Assembly (NCBI GenBank): GCA_964423265.1
Contig: CAYREF010000008.1
Coordinates: 1 to 52,892, forward strand
Reading direction: 5' to 3'
Length of the DNA stretch: 52,892 nt
Origin: M55B165 sp964423265
Lineage (GTDB): Bacteria; Actinomycetota; Humimicrobiia; Humimicrobiales; Humimicrobiaceae
Position 1 is the first letter of the stretch, and every line of letters starts with the position of its first letter. A model generated the notes under the pieces. That model ran no database searches, had not been told where the DNA came from, and saw only the letters and a list, made by a program, of their open reading frames with translations. Position numbers and translations under genes: made by a program. Shown here one piece after another: positions 27,783-36,380 of this stretch.

Positions 27783-28946
27783 TTATTCTAAATAACTGTT
27801 TTCATAAAATACCCTTTGGGCTTCAGCAATACCTGCACCTAATTCAAAACTATAACCTAGGTCTTTTAAGGCCATTTCCAAAGCTGAAATAGCAACAATA
27901 GTATCAAAGATGCCACACCAACCTAAATGCGCGATCCTGAAGATTTTGCCTTTTAACTTACCCTGTCCTCCAGCAATCTGGACACCGTATTTGGTCCTCA
28001 TAATATTAGTCACCTTTTTCCCGTCTACACCTTCAGGGACCTCTACTGAAGTTACAGAATCCCCTCTTATAGCTTCATCCTTTACAAACAAATTCAACCC
28101 TATCTTCTCAACCGCTTTCTGGGTTGCTCTAGCCAATACCTTATGCCTTTTATAGGAATTCTCCAGTCCTTCTTCTAGAAGCATATCTAAAGCTTTATTC
28201 ATTGCTACTATTATGGATATACCCGGAGTCCACGGTGTCTGGGGAGGCTTCCTTGAAGCAGCTTCCCTTGCAGCTAAAAGGTCAAAATAAAATCTCGGGA
28301 GATTGGATTTTTCAATCAATTTCCATGCCTTTTTGCTAACACTTATAAAGGCAATCCCTGTTGGGGCGCTTAATGCTTTCTGCGAACCCCCTATAACAAT
28401 ATCCAAATTCCAGTTATCGGTTTGTAAGTCCGATGCTCCAATGCCACTAATAGCATCAACTATTGTTATTGCCCCATAATCTTTTACTATATTCCCGATT
28501 TTTTCTACATCATTTAAAACACCGGTTGAAGTTTCGCTAAATTGGAGCATCACCCCTTTTATACCGGCATTCTTGTCCAGCATATCCTTAATGTCACTGG
28601 GGTTTACCGCTTGGCCCCACTCATAATCAAGGGAGATGACATCCAAATCAAATTCCTTGCCTATTTTAACAAACCTTTCTGCAAATTTGCCCAGGTTAGC
28701 CACCAGAACTTTATCTCCCCTAGAGAAAGCATTAGTAACTGCTGCTTCCATTCCTCCCGTCCCGGAAGAAGTTAAAACAAATACATCATTGCTTGTTTTC
28801 ATTAATTTTTTCAGTTTTCCTGTTACTTCTGTAAATATTTCCGAAAATTCAGGGGACCTGTGGTGCATTAACGGCCTTGAATGTTCCAGTAGGACGTCTT
28901 CTGATATGGCCGTTGGCCCTGGTGTCATTATATATTTCTTCTTCAC
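27783..28946 (-). CDS. Class V aminotransferase (alanine-glyoxylate / phosphoserine type)
   Basis: 387 residues, a PLP-dependent fold type I enzyme of the serine-pyruvate/alanine-glyoxylate aminotransferase group. The N-terminal MTPGPTAISEDVLLEHSRPL is the group signature, SSGTGGMEAAV is the PLP phosphate loop, and the Schiff-base lysine lies in GGSQKALSAPTG. It is not the canonical SerC family. Its position 19 bases upstream of serA suggests it is the phosphoserine aminotransferase of this organism. Glyoxylate-linked alanine or serine transamination is the alternative. Confidence 0.87.
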   Translation of the reverse strand: MKKKYIMTPGPTAISEDVLLEHSRPLMHHRSPEFSEIFTEVTGKLKKLMKTSNDVFVLTSSGTGGMEAAVTNAFSRGDKVLVANLGKFAERFVKIGKEFDLDVISLDYEWGQAVNPSDIKDMLDKNAGIKGVMLQFSETSTGVLNDVEKIGNIVKDYGAITIVDAISGIGASDLQTDNWNLDIVIGGSQKALSAPTGIAFISVSKKAWKLIEKSNLPRFYFDLLAAREAASRKPPQTPWTPGISIIVAMNKALDMLLEEGLENSYKRHKVLARATQKAVEKIGLNLFVKDEAIRGDSVTSVEVPEGVDGKKVTNIMRTKYGVQIAGGQGKLKGKIFRIAHLGWCGIFDTIVAISALEMALKDLGYSFELGAGIAEAQRVFYENSYLE

Positions 28947-28979
28947 CTTAACTCCTTACAAACAGTGGTTAACAATTTA

Positions 28980-29462
28980 CTAAACTCTTTTGCTTCCCCT
29001 GCTACATGCTATCTTTCCTGTACGGGTAAGCTCTATAATATATTGGTCAAGCAGCTCTTTCATGGCCTCTACCTTGCTGCTGGTCCCGGTAATCTCTATA
29101 AGCAGTGATTTTTTAGCAACATCAACTATATTAGCCCTGAAAATATTTACTATCTCCAATATTTCAGCTCTGCTTTTTGAATCAGTAGCAACCTTTATTA
29201 AAACCAATTCCCTTTCTACTACATTAGCTGGGTCCAACTCCTGTATTTTTATCACATTTATTAGCTTATATAGTTGCTTTACAACTTGTTCAATTCCCTT
29301 CTTGTCTGCGTTAACTAAAATAGTTATCCTGGATATTTCCTCATCCTCAGTAGGGCCAACCGCCAAGCTTTCAATGTTAAAACCTCGCCTGCTGAATAAG
29401 CCTGAAATTTTGGCTAATACCCCAGCCTTATTTTCTACTAATACTGATATTATATGATTCAT
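28980..29462 (-). CDS. ilvN: Acetolactate synthase small (regulatory) subunit
   Basis: 160 residues from the ATG at 29462. An N-terminal ACT domain (HIISVLVENKAGVLAKISGL, FSRRGFNIESLAVG) and the second IlvN domain (about 80-155, ELVLIKVATDS) are present. It confers valine feedback on IlvB. An upstream in-frame GTG at 29471 directly abuts the ilvB stop, but AGGTGG lies 5 bases before the ATG at 29462, so the ATG is preferred. Confidence 0.95.
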   Translation of the reverse strand: MNHIISVLVENKAGVLAKISGLFSRRGFNIESLAVGPTEDEEISRITILVNADKKGIEQVVKQLYKLINVIKIQELDPANVVERELVLIKVATDSKSRAEILEIVNIFRANIVDVAKKSLLIEITGTSSKVEAMKELLDQYIIELTRTGKIACSRGSKRV

Positions 29463-29471
29463 GTGTACCAC

Positions 29472-31166
29472 CTATTTATGATCTAACATTTCACTTATTG
29501 GTGCACCGGGCGCTACCATTGGATAAACATTTTCTTCACTTTCAATCCAAAAATCTATAAGCACCGTATTATCTATTTCTAATGCTTTTTTAATGGCTCC
29601 CTCTACTTCTTTTTTTTCTTTTACCCTTATGCCAACGCCACCATAAGCTTCTATTAATTTTACAAAATCTACACAACCTTGTATGCAAGTCTGAGAATAT
29701 CTCCGGTTAAAAAATAATTCCTGCCACTGCCTAACCATTCCCAAGTAGCCATTATTTAACAACATAATCTTTACCGGTAACTTATTACTGACAGCTGTAG
29801 CCATTTCCTGTGAAACCATTTGGATACTCCCATCCCCTGCAATATCAATAACCTGCTTATCAGGCCGGCCAGCCTTCGCTCCTATAGCGGCAGGAAGTCC
29901 AAAACCCATAGTGCCTAGTCCACCCGAAGATATAAAAGTTCTGGGCTTGGCAAACTTATAAAATTGGGCTGCCCACATTTGGTTCTGCCCTACTTCTGTA
30001 CAAATTATGGCGTCCCCTTTAGTAAGCTCATAAAGCTTTTCAACGATATATGCAGGCTTCAGGTTAGATGAATCCTGGTCATATTTTAAAGGATGATTCT
30101 TTTTTAAATCCATTAAATAATTAACCCATTTTTCCTTCTTGGCAATACTTTTGCTGGTATCCTTACTAAAATACCTTTGCATCAGGTCTTTTAATACTAC
30201 TTTTGCATCGCCAACAATAGGAATCATAGTTTTTAAAACCTTTCCAATTTCAGCAGGATCTATGTCTATATGGATAATATCTGCATTAGGAGCAAATTCA
30301 GATATCTTTCCGGTAACCCTGTCATCAAATCTGGCTCCCACTGCTATAATTAAATCAGCTTCAGTAAAAGCCATGTTTGCATACCTGGTTCCATGCATTC
30401 CTGGCATATGGAGTGCCAGGTCATCACTTTCGGGAAAAGACCCTATCCCCATAAGTGAGGTAATAACAGGTATCCTTGCCTTGCTAGCAAATTCTATTAA
30501 TTCTTCACTGGCATTAGAAGAAATAACTCCTCCACCTGAAAAAATTACCGGCTTTTTGCTGTTAAAAACTTTATCCACTGCCTGTTTTATCTGTTTTTGG
30601 TTCCCTCTCAGGGTAGGCTTGTATCCCGGCAACTCGATAATACCTTTTGTATCCCCCTCTATCAAAGCAGTAGATATGTCAACAGGTACATCAATAACAA
30701 CAGGGCCAGGCCTTCCAGTAGAAGCAATATAGAAAGCTTCCTTAATTATCGAAGGCAAGTTTTTTATATTCTTTACCAGATAATTATGCTTAGTTATCGG
30801 TGCAGTAATCCCAGTAATATCAGCCTCCTGGAAAGCGTCAGTACCTATTTCCCCTGTTGCTACCTGGCCAGTAAAAGCAACTATGGGAACAGAATCCATG
30901 TGGGCATTTGCTATGCCTGTAACTAAATTGGTTGCGCCAGGCCCAGAAGTGGAAACACACACTCCCACCTTTCCAGTAGCCCTAGCATAACTGTCCGCCG
31001 CGTGCGCTGCACATTGTTCGTGCCTAACCAGCACATGCTTTATGTCACTGTCAAACAATGCATCGTATAGCGGAATTACCTTACCACCAGGGTAACCGAA
31101 GATTACATCTACACCCTCTTCCTTTAAACAATTTATGGTCATCTGCGCGCCAGTTATTTTACTCAT
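29472..31166 (-). CDS. ilvB: Acetolactate synthase large subunit
   Basis: About 564 residues. The thiamine-diphosphate glutamate is in VRHEQCAAHAADSYARATG. FAD/central-domain motifs include GMHGTRYANMAF and GARFDDRVTG. The ThDP magnesium motif runs from DIAGDGSIQM to LLNNGYLGMVRQWQ. It makes 2-acetolactate or 2-aceto-2-hydroxybutyrate. A TTG at 31172 is in frame, but AGGGAG sits 6 bases before the ATG at 31166, which is taken as the start. ilvC, which usually follows ilvN, is absent. Confidence 0.97.
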   Translation of the reverse strand: MSKITGAQMTINCLKEEGVDVIFGYPGGKVIPLYDALFDSDIKHVLVRHEQCAAHAADSYARATGKVGVCVSTSGPGATNLVTGIANAHMDSVPIVAFTGQVATGEIGTDAFQEADITGITAPITKHNYLVKNIKNLPSIIKEAFYIASTGRPGPVVIDVPVDISTALIEGDTKGIIELPGYKPTLRGNQKQIKQAVDKVFNSKKPVIFSGGGVISSNASEELIEFASKARIPVITSLMGIGSFPESDDLALHMPGMHGTRYANMAFTEADLIIAVGARFDDRVTGKISEFAPNADIIHIDIDPAEIGKVLKTMIPIVGDAKVVLKDLMQRYFSKDTSKSIAKKEKWVNYLMDLKKNHPLKYDQDSSNLKPAYIVEKLYELTKGDAIICTEVGQNQMWAAQFYKFAKPRTFISSGGLGTMGFGLPAAIGAKAGRPDKQVIDIAGDGSIQMVSQEMATAVSNKLPVKIMLLNNGYLGMVRQWQELFFNRRYSQTCIQGCVDFVKLIEAYGGVGIRVKEKKEVEGAIKKALEIDNTVLIDFWIESEENVYPMVAPGAPISEMLDHK

Positions 31167-31273
31167 AATCAACTCCCTAATTGAGTTAGTAACAACTTTA
31201 TAACAGTTTGAATGATTATACCATCTTTAACTGTATTTTCAATTATTTATAATTATAAAATTCAACTAAATCT

Positions 31274-32932
31274 CTATTTCAATACTGCACCTTCAGAAGC
31301 AGAAGACACCAGCTTTGAATACCTTAACAGGTATCCTTCTTTTATCTTTGGTTCAGGCGGAACCCACTTGTCCATCCTGTTTTTAATTTCGTCACTGCCT
31401 AAAAGAAGGTTAATCTTGCAATCATTTATATTAATTTCAATTAAGTCTCCATTTTTTACTATACACAAGGGGCCACCTGCCTGGGCTTCAGGAGATATAT
31501 GACCTATGGAAGCCCCTTTAGTAGCTCCGGAAAACCTTCCGTCTGTAATTAAGGCTACTTCCTTGCCCAAGCCTATGCCAGCAATTGAAGCGGTAGGCGA
31601 CAGCATCTCCCTCATCCCAGGGCCTCCTTTTGGTCCCTCATAACGGATTACAACTACATCTCCGCTTTCAACCTTTCCACCTAAGATGGCACCCATAGCC
31701 TCTTCTTCACTATCAAATACTTTTGCCTTTCCTTTATGCTCCATCATTGAAGAGTCAACTGCAGATTTTTTCACTACACATCCCTCTGGTGCCAGGTTAC
31801 CCCAGAGTATTGCTATCCCTCCATCCTTTGAATAAGGTTGTTTAACAGTTTTAATAATATTTTTGTCCTTAATTTGAGCTTCACCTACATTTTCCTTAAC
31901 TTTTTTGCCAGTTACTGTAATCTGTTCTCCATCTATCAAATTATTGCAGAGCAGCTCATTCATTACTGCCTGTATGCCGCCAGCTCGATATAAATCTTCA
32001 ATATGGTATTCTCCCGCCGGACTTAATCTGCAAAGATTTGGCGTTTTTTTGCTAATTTCATTAACCAGTTTTAACGAAAAATCAACTTTTGCTTCATTTG
32101 CAATAGCCGGTAAATGCAAAACAGTATTGGTAGAACACCCCAGTGCCATATCAACTGCCAGCGCATTTTTAACCGAGCTTGCATTTACAATATTCCTTGG
32201 CTTTATATTCTTTTGGACAAGCTCCATAACCTTTATTCCTGCCATTTTTGCCAATCTCACCCTTTTTGACAAAATAGCAAGGATTGTTCCATTCCCCGGC
32301 AAAGCCAAACCAATGGCTTCAGATAGGCAATTCATTGAATTAGCAGTATACATTCCGGAGCAACTTCCGCAGGTAGGGCAAGCTTCTTCTTCCAGGTTAT
32401 ACAGGTCTTCATCACTATACTGGCCCTTCCTGTACTTTCCTGCAGCTTCAAAGCAGTTGCCCAAGTCAATAATATTTTCATCCAGTTTGCCAGCCAACAT
32501 CGGCCCGCCACTTATTATCAGAGAGGGAATATTAAGCCTTAATGCAGCCATAAGCATACCGGGCACTATTTTGTCACAATTGGTAACCAGAACCAGACCG
32601 TCAAAAGGATGCGCCATGGCAGTAGCTTCAATGCTGTCAGCAATTATTTCACGGCTGGCCAGGGAATATTTCATCCCCTTATGATTCATGGCAATTCCAT
32701 CGCATACTCCAATTGTTGAAAATTCCTGAGGAGTCCCACCAGCAACTCTGACCCCTGTTTTAACTGCTTCTGTAATTTTATTTAAATGTATATGACCCGG
32801 TATTAACTCATTTGCAGAATTTACTATCCCTATAATAGGCCTGAATATCTCTTCATCACTTAAACCCATTGCCTTTAACAAGGACCTGTGGGGAATCCTT
32901 TCAATTCCTTTTTTCATATCGTCGCTTCGCAA
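31274..32932 (-). CDS. ilvD: Dihydroxy-acid dehydratase
   Basis: 552 residues. Canonical IlvD with GVCDGIAMNHKGMKYSLASR, NCDKIVPGMLMA, CPTCGSCSGMYTANSMN and YEGPKGGPGMREM. The first site reads NELIPGHIHL as in [4Fe-4S] enzymes of the E. coli type. It dehydrates the dihydroxy acids of valine and isoleucine synthesis. The start is TTG; AAGGAGG lies 4 bases upstream, and the resulting MRSD...KKG N-terminus matches the family better than the internal ATG at 32917. It is the first full-size gene of the branched-chain/serine block. Confidence 0.96.
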   Translation of the reverse strand: MRSDDMKKGIERIPHRSLLKAMGLSDEEIFRPIIGIVNSANELIPGHIHLNKITEAVKTGVRVAGGTPQEFSTIGVCDGIAMNHKGMKYSLASREIIADSIEATAMAHPFDGLVLVTNCDKIVPGMLMAALRLNIPSLIISGGPMLAGKLDENIIDLGNCFEAAGKYRKGQYSDEDLYNLEEEACPTCGSCSGMYTANSMNCLSEAIGLALPGNGTILAILSKRVRLAKMAGIKVMELVQKNIKPRNIVNASSVKNALAVDMALGCSTNTVLHLPAIANEAKVDFSLKLVNEISKKTPNLCRLSPAGEYHIEDLYRAGGIQAVMNELLCNNLIDGEQITVTGKKVKENVGEAQIKDKNIIKTVKQPYSKDGGIAILWGNLAPEGCVVKKSAVDSSMMEHKGKAKVFDSEEEAMGAILGGKVESGDVVVIRYEGPKGGPGMREMLSPTASIAGIGLGKEVALITDGRFSGATKGASIGHISPEAQAGGPLCIVKNGDLIEININDCKINLLLGSDEIKNRMDKWVPPEPKIKEGYLLRYSKLVSSASEGAVLK

Positions 32933-33037
32933 TTTTCCTCCTTATTTATTAAAAAATTTCATAAATCACAAACATAGAAAAATATAAATAAAGTTATAGG
33001 ATTAAATAACAATTATTACTAGCAGTAATCCTAAAAC

Positions 33038-33172
33038 TTAGGATAGAATACCGACTAGTAAAATGCAGACTAGGGAAATAATTACAATTAATGACAGACT
33101 TAAAGACAGCAAACTTGTTGCCCATTGGAACCTTTTAGTTGTACTTTCTTTTGCTCTTCCTCTGCTGTCCAT
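33038..33172 (-). CDS. Possible 44-residue hydrophobic leader or small membrane peptide
   Basis: A short ORF ahead of ilvD on the same strand. The first 20 residues are hydrophilic and basic (MDSRGRAKESTTKRFQWATS). In residues 21-44, 17 of 24 are Leu, Ile or Val (LLSLSLSLIVIISLVCILL and so on). This composition fits a transmembrane helix, or a leader peptide of the ilv attenuation type, which the gene context makes attractive. There is no clear ribosome site, and no strong terminator/antiterminator pair follows; only a 7-bp hairpin overlaps the stop (33028-33044). A promoter-like pair lies 36 bases upstream. Coding status is unproven. Confidence 0.35.
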   Translation of the reverse strand: MDSRGRAKESTTKRFQWATSLLSLSLSLIVIISLVCILLVGILS

Positions 33173-33207
33173 AATGTAAAATAATTAAAGAATAATTATA
33201 GAAGATT

Positions 33208-33236
33208 ATATTACCACAATTGCATTTTTAAAACAA
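33208..33236 (-). promoter_or_regulatory. Candidate promoter of the ilv-ser-leu block
   Basis: On the minus strand TTGTTT (33231-33236), 17 bases, TAATAT (33208-33213). It lies just beyond the terminator hairpin of the protease gene and 270 bases ahead of ilvD. The region is AT-rich, so chance matches are likely. Confidence 0.35.
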
Positions 33237-33238
33237 TT

Positions 33239-33281
33239 AAATTATCCGGGGCTTGAACCTATATTCAGCCCCGGATAATTT
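33239..33281 (-). terminator. Strong hairpin terminator after the protease gene
   Basis: A perfect 15-bp stem (33239-33253 with 33267-33281) containing ATCCGGGGCT/AGCCCCGGAT and a 13-base loop. It begins 8 bases after the protease stop on the minus strand and is followed by TTAATTGTTTT. It separates the protease gene from the ilv block. Confidence 0.75.
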
Positions 33282-33288
33282 TAGCAGT

Positions 33289-34761
33289 TTATTCTAACTT
33301 TTCACCACAATTAGGACAGAATTTTTGGCTTTCTTTGACTTCATTGCCACAAGATGGGCAATATTTTCTGCCTTCTTTTACCTCTTCTTTAGCAGGCTCT
33401 TTTTCAGTTGATGTAGTTACGTTTTTCCTTCTTACTACTAATACTATAATTACCACTACCACAATTATTATTATTATAGGAATAACTATAGCCAAAATAA
33501 TTAAGGTCAAGCCTAAAGCCAATCCGCCACCATCTTCTTCCCCCTCTTCGGTAGCAGCAACCTCTTCATCTTCAGCAGCTACAGGAGTTTCTTCCTCTGG
33601 GGCTTCCTCAGCCTCCACAACTGCTTTTCCTTCTGTTTCGGGAGCTATTTCCTCCTCCATCGGCATATCCTCCCCTTTGTCAATTGCTGCTTGGGCATTG
33701 GCTTTATATTCCTGGGCAAACAAATGACCCTGGCTTAAATTAAGGGCGGCGTCAAAATATTTAATTGCCTCAGAGTAATGTTTCTGCCTATACATGGCCA
33801 GGCCTTTAGCAAAATTCTCATCTACCATTCCCAGCTTGTTTTCAACACCATTTCTGTTTAACATCTCTTTTATGTCATTGCTGGGCCTTAAGAAATTTAT
33901 ATTTTCACCGGAAATAGCCATGGTAAGTATTCCGATTACTTCCCCTTCAGCATTCAACACCGGACCTCCACTATTCCCTGGGGCAGCTGTACCGTCAACT
34001 TGAAGGACTTCTGTACCTCCCACCATTTTCCTGGCACTGATTATGCCTGAAGTTATAGTGGGTGTCATTATGCTCTCCAAGCTAATATCTGCATTCCAGG
34101 GATATCCGATAATAGTCAAGGTATCCTGTATTTCTACCATGGAAGAATCCGCGATAATTGAACTGGAAAGGGCCCTTCCTGTAGTAGGCTGTATTTTTAA
34201 AATTGCAATATCCCTTTGATCCCAGGGACTTAAATCAATAACTTCAGCCCTCTTGTAAGTATTGTCTGGATTGTCCGGAACCCCGCTAGTAGCAGTATTA
34301 AACTGGACCCAGACTTCCCTGTCTGGCTCAGGGGTGCTCTCCCCTTCAACTTTATAATTATCATAGATCCAGTTCCAGTCTGCATCAGTGAGGTTATAGT
34401 AATCATCAGGATATGTATCGAATATGTAAGCGTCTAAAATTGCCCACTTTATATTTACATAGTCATCTTCTACCACATGGGCTGCAGTTACAATATGGCC
34501 AGTGTCAGGATTCACACAAAAACCGGTACCCCCTAATGGCCCATAGTAATACTGCTGCGACCATTCTTCAAAGTTGGGGTCATAAATATAACCGTAGTAC
34601 ATGGTCGTAACAAAGCAAATAGAAGGCTGGGTCAGGATTACCTTATCCTTGGGCTCAAATTCATATTCTACATCTTCGGGCTGTGCAAACAAGGGAAAAG
34701 AAAAACTTAGGAAGAACATAAGGATGAAGAAAAATATTAATAATTTTAATGATTTTCTCAT
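33289..34761 (-). CDS. Secreted trypsin-like protease with TPR, C-terminal TM helix and zinc ribbons
   Basis: 490 residues. Signal peptide 1-26 (ends FPLFAQ). An S1C/HtrA-like protease domain at about 40-305 has catalytic H95 (VTAAHVV), D184 (RDIAIL) and S264 (GNSGGPV). A pair of TPR-like helices is at 315-362 (GLAMYRQKHYSEAIKYFD). An acidic Glu/Ala-rich linker is at 365-410. A very hydrophobic helix at 413-443 is followed by a basic stop-transfer (RRK) and a C-terminal pair of CxxC knuckles (CPSC, CPNC, 468-485). The predicted topology puts the protease outside and the zinc ribbon inside. No PDZ domain is seen. An insert between His and Asp (about 105-160) is tyrosine/aspartate-rich. It is transcribed alone, with a good promoter and terminator. 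Confidence 0.88.
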   Translation of the reverse strand: MRKSLKLLIFFFILMFFLSFSFPLFAQPEDVEYEFEPKDKVILTQPSICFVTTMYYGYIYDPNFEEWSQQYYYGPLGGTGFCVNPDTGHIVTAAHVVEDDYVNIKWAILDAYIFDTYPDDYYNLTDADWNWIYDNYKVEGESTPEPDREVWVQFNTATSGVPDNPDNTYKRAEVIDLSPWDQRDIAILKIQPTTGRALSSSIIADSSMVEIQDTLTIIGYPWNADISLESIMTPTITSGIISARKMVGGTEVLQVDGTAAPGNSGGPVLNAEGEVIGILTMAISGENINFLRPSNDIKEMLNRNGVENKLGMVDENFAKGLAMYRQKHYSEAIKYFDAALNLSQGHLFAQEYKANAQAAIDKGEDMPMEEEIAPETEGKAVVEAEEAPEEETPVAAEDEEVAATEEGEEDGGGLALGLTLIILAIVIPIIIIIVVVVIIVLVVRRKNVTTSTEKEPAKEEVKEGRKYCPSCGNEVKESQKFCPNCGEKLE

Positions 34762-34791
34762 TTTTTTCTCCTATTAAATTATTATAATTTA

Positions 34792-34819
34792 ATTTTATAA
34801 TTATATTTCTAAATGTCAA
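34792..34819 (-). promoter_or_regulatory. Promoter of the membrane-anchored protease
   Basis: On the minus strand a perfect TTGACA (34814-34819), a 16-base spacer and TAAAAT (34792-34797). The start codon at 34761 follows after about 24 transcribed bases and an AGGAG ribosome site. Confidence 0.55.
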
Positions 34820-35255
34820 TAAAAATATAAATAATTTTATATAATATTTTTTATTCACCTGTATTTATTTTTATTTGTTTATCTATTAAAAAAATTATTA
34901 TATTAAATTTTATAACTATGTCCAATATATGTCTATTATTATTATTTCAAAAACCATAAAAATCTATCTCTCACCTTGATTTTACCCTAAACCATTAAAA
35001 AGTTCCGACTTTACCATTATTTCCATATATAAATTCTAAAGAACAGGATAAGCTCCAATTTTTGGGTTAAACCTTTATTCTAATTCTAATAGAGTCTTTG
35101 CTGCCTTTAGTATTCTTCATTTAAGTTAAAGCCTTGATACCTAACGGCTTAGTAAAAGTTCCTTAAGGTTAAACCTTAAAAAAATATAATTTAGGCATTA
35201 TCCCAGTCTCTAGCTGGTTAGAAATAACCATTACAACAGGATAATTTTAAATATT
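34820..35255. other. AT-rich intergenic region with a small palindrome
   Basis: About 435 bases after bshA with no supported gene. The 11-mer GGTTAAACCTT occurs twice (35065-35075 and 35167-35177). The second copy lies in a 7-bp inverted repeat TTAAGGT/ACCTTAA (35163-35179). No RNA family was recognised. Confidence 0.45.
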
Positions 35256-36374
35256 TTAACTTTTCTTCGTTAAAATCTCTTTATAATAGTCTATATATTG
35301 GGGAACTATTGTCATGCTGCTAAAATCTTTTGCCCGCTTTCTTGCTGCAATTAACATCTTCTTTCTCAAAGCATCATCCTTTAAAATATTAATAGAAGCC
35401 TTACTCATACCCTCTATATCTCCAGGGTCAAAAGTATAGCCACATTCACCATCAATAATAACTTCCCTCAAACCTCCAACCGAAGTTCCTATTACGGGAA
35501 CTGAGCAGCTTAAGGCTTCCAGGGAAGCCAGGCCAAAACTTTCACTTTTAGAAGGCTGCAGGAAAAGATCACTGATATTCAATAGGGGAATTATATTATC
35601 CTGCCTGCCCAAAAACCAGATATCATTACCTAAATTTAGTTCATTCATTATATTCCTAGCCTTCCCCAAATCTGGGCCGTCTCCTACTAATAATAATTTG
35701 CATTTTAGATTATCCCGTACGTTTTTAAAAATTTTAATTATGTTGCCGATATTTTTTACTGGCCTAAAATTTGATATATGGATTAGCACTTTATCATCCC
35801 TGTCAATAAAGCCAAGCCTTCTCTTACTCTTGTACTCCTTATATCTTGAAGTATCCACAAAATTATAAATAACTCTCATATCCGCTTCAATGCCAAAAAT
35901 CCCTTTGGTTTTTGTTTTAAGGTAATTTGAAACACAGGTTATGCCATCACTTTTTTCTATGCTAAACTTTGTAATATTATAAAAAGAGGCATGGTTGCCC
36001 ACTATTGTAATATCTGTACCATGAAGTGTTGTAATGATTTTTATTTCCCTGCTAGCTATATTTTTAGCTAGGAAAGCTGAAGTTGCATGAGGAATAGCAT
36101 AATGTACATGTAAAATATCAAGGTCTTCTTCATCAATAACCTCTGCCATTTTTGCACTTAATGAAAGGCTATAAGGGGGATACTTAAACAAAGGGTATTC
36201 CAGCATCTCTACTTCATGGAAAAAAATATTTTTATAAAATTTATTTAACCTGAATGGAAGACCGTAGCTTATAAAATGGACAGTATGACCAAGCTTTGCT
36301 AACTCAATGCCCAGCTCAGTAGCCACTGCCCCACTTCCACCATAAGTAGGATAACAAGTTATTCCTATTTTCAT
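35256..36374 (-). CDS. bshA: BshA, N-acetylglucosaminyl L-malate synthase
   Basis: A 372-residue GT-B (GT4) glycosyltransferase. It begins KIGITCYPTYGGSGAVATEL (2-21), the characteristic BshA opening, with LHVHYAIPHATSA, TTLHGTDIT, and the retaining-transferase ExxxxxE region (SESFGLASLEAL). It joins UDP-GlcNAc to L-malate, the first step of bacillithiol synthesis. It is the third gene of bshC-bshB1-bshA, 6 bases after bshB1. The neighbours remove most of the doubt that normally attaches to GT4 calls. Confidence 0.95.
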   Translation of the reverse strand: MKIGITCYPTYGGSGAVATELGIELAKLGHTVHFISYGLPFRLNKFYKNIFFHEVEMLEYPLFKYPPYSLSLSAKMAEVIDEEDLDILHVHYAIPHATSAFLAKNIASREIKIITTLHGTDITIVGNHASFYNITKFSIEKSDGITCVSNYLKTKTKGIFGIEADMRVIYNFVDTSRYKEYKSKRRLGFIDRDDKVLIHISNFRPVKNIGNIIKIFKNVRDNLKCKLLLVGDGPDLGKARNIMNELNLGNDIWFLGRQDNIIPLLNISDLFLQPSKSESFGLASLEALSCSVPVIGTSVGGLREVIIDGECGYTFDPGDIEGMSKASINILKDDALRKKMLIAARKRAKDFSSMTIVPQYIDYYKEILTKKS

Positions 36375-36380
36375 GCTTTT

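Noticed and set aside
31167..31172. TTG at 31172 as the ilvB start
   Set aside because: AGGGAG directly abuts it; the ATG at 31166 has the proper 6-base spacing.
32933..33288. T-box or other riboswitch before the ilv block
   Set aside because: No T-box core (TGGNACCGCG) or other riboswitch consensus was found on the minus strand; only a short hydrophobic ORF and weak hairpins.
34661..34858. A 65-codon minus-strand ORF overlapping the protease 5' end
   Set aside because: It covers the signal-peptide region in another frame, has no ribosome site and has AT-driven composition.
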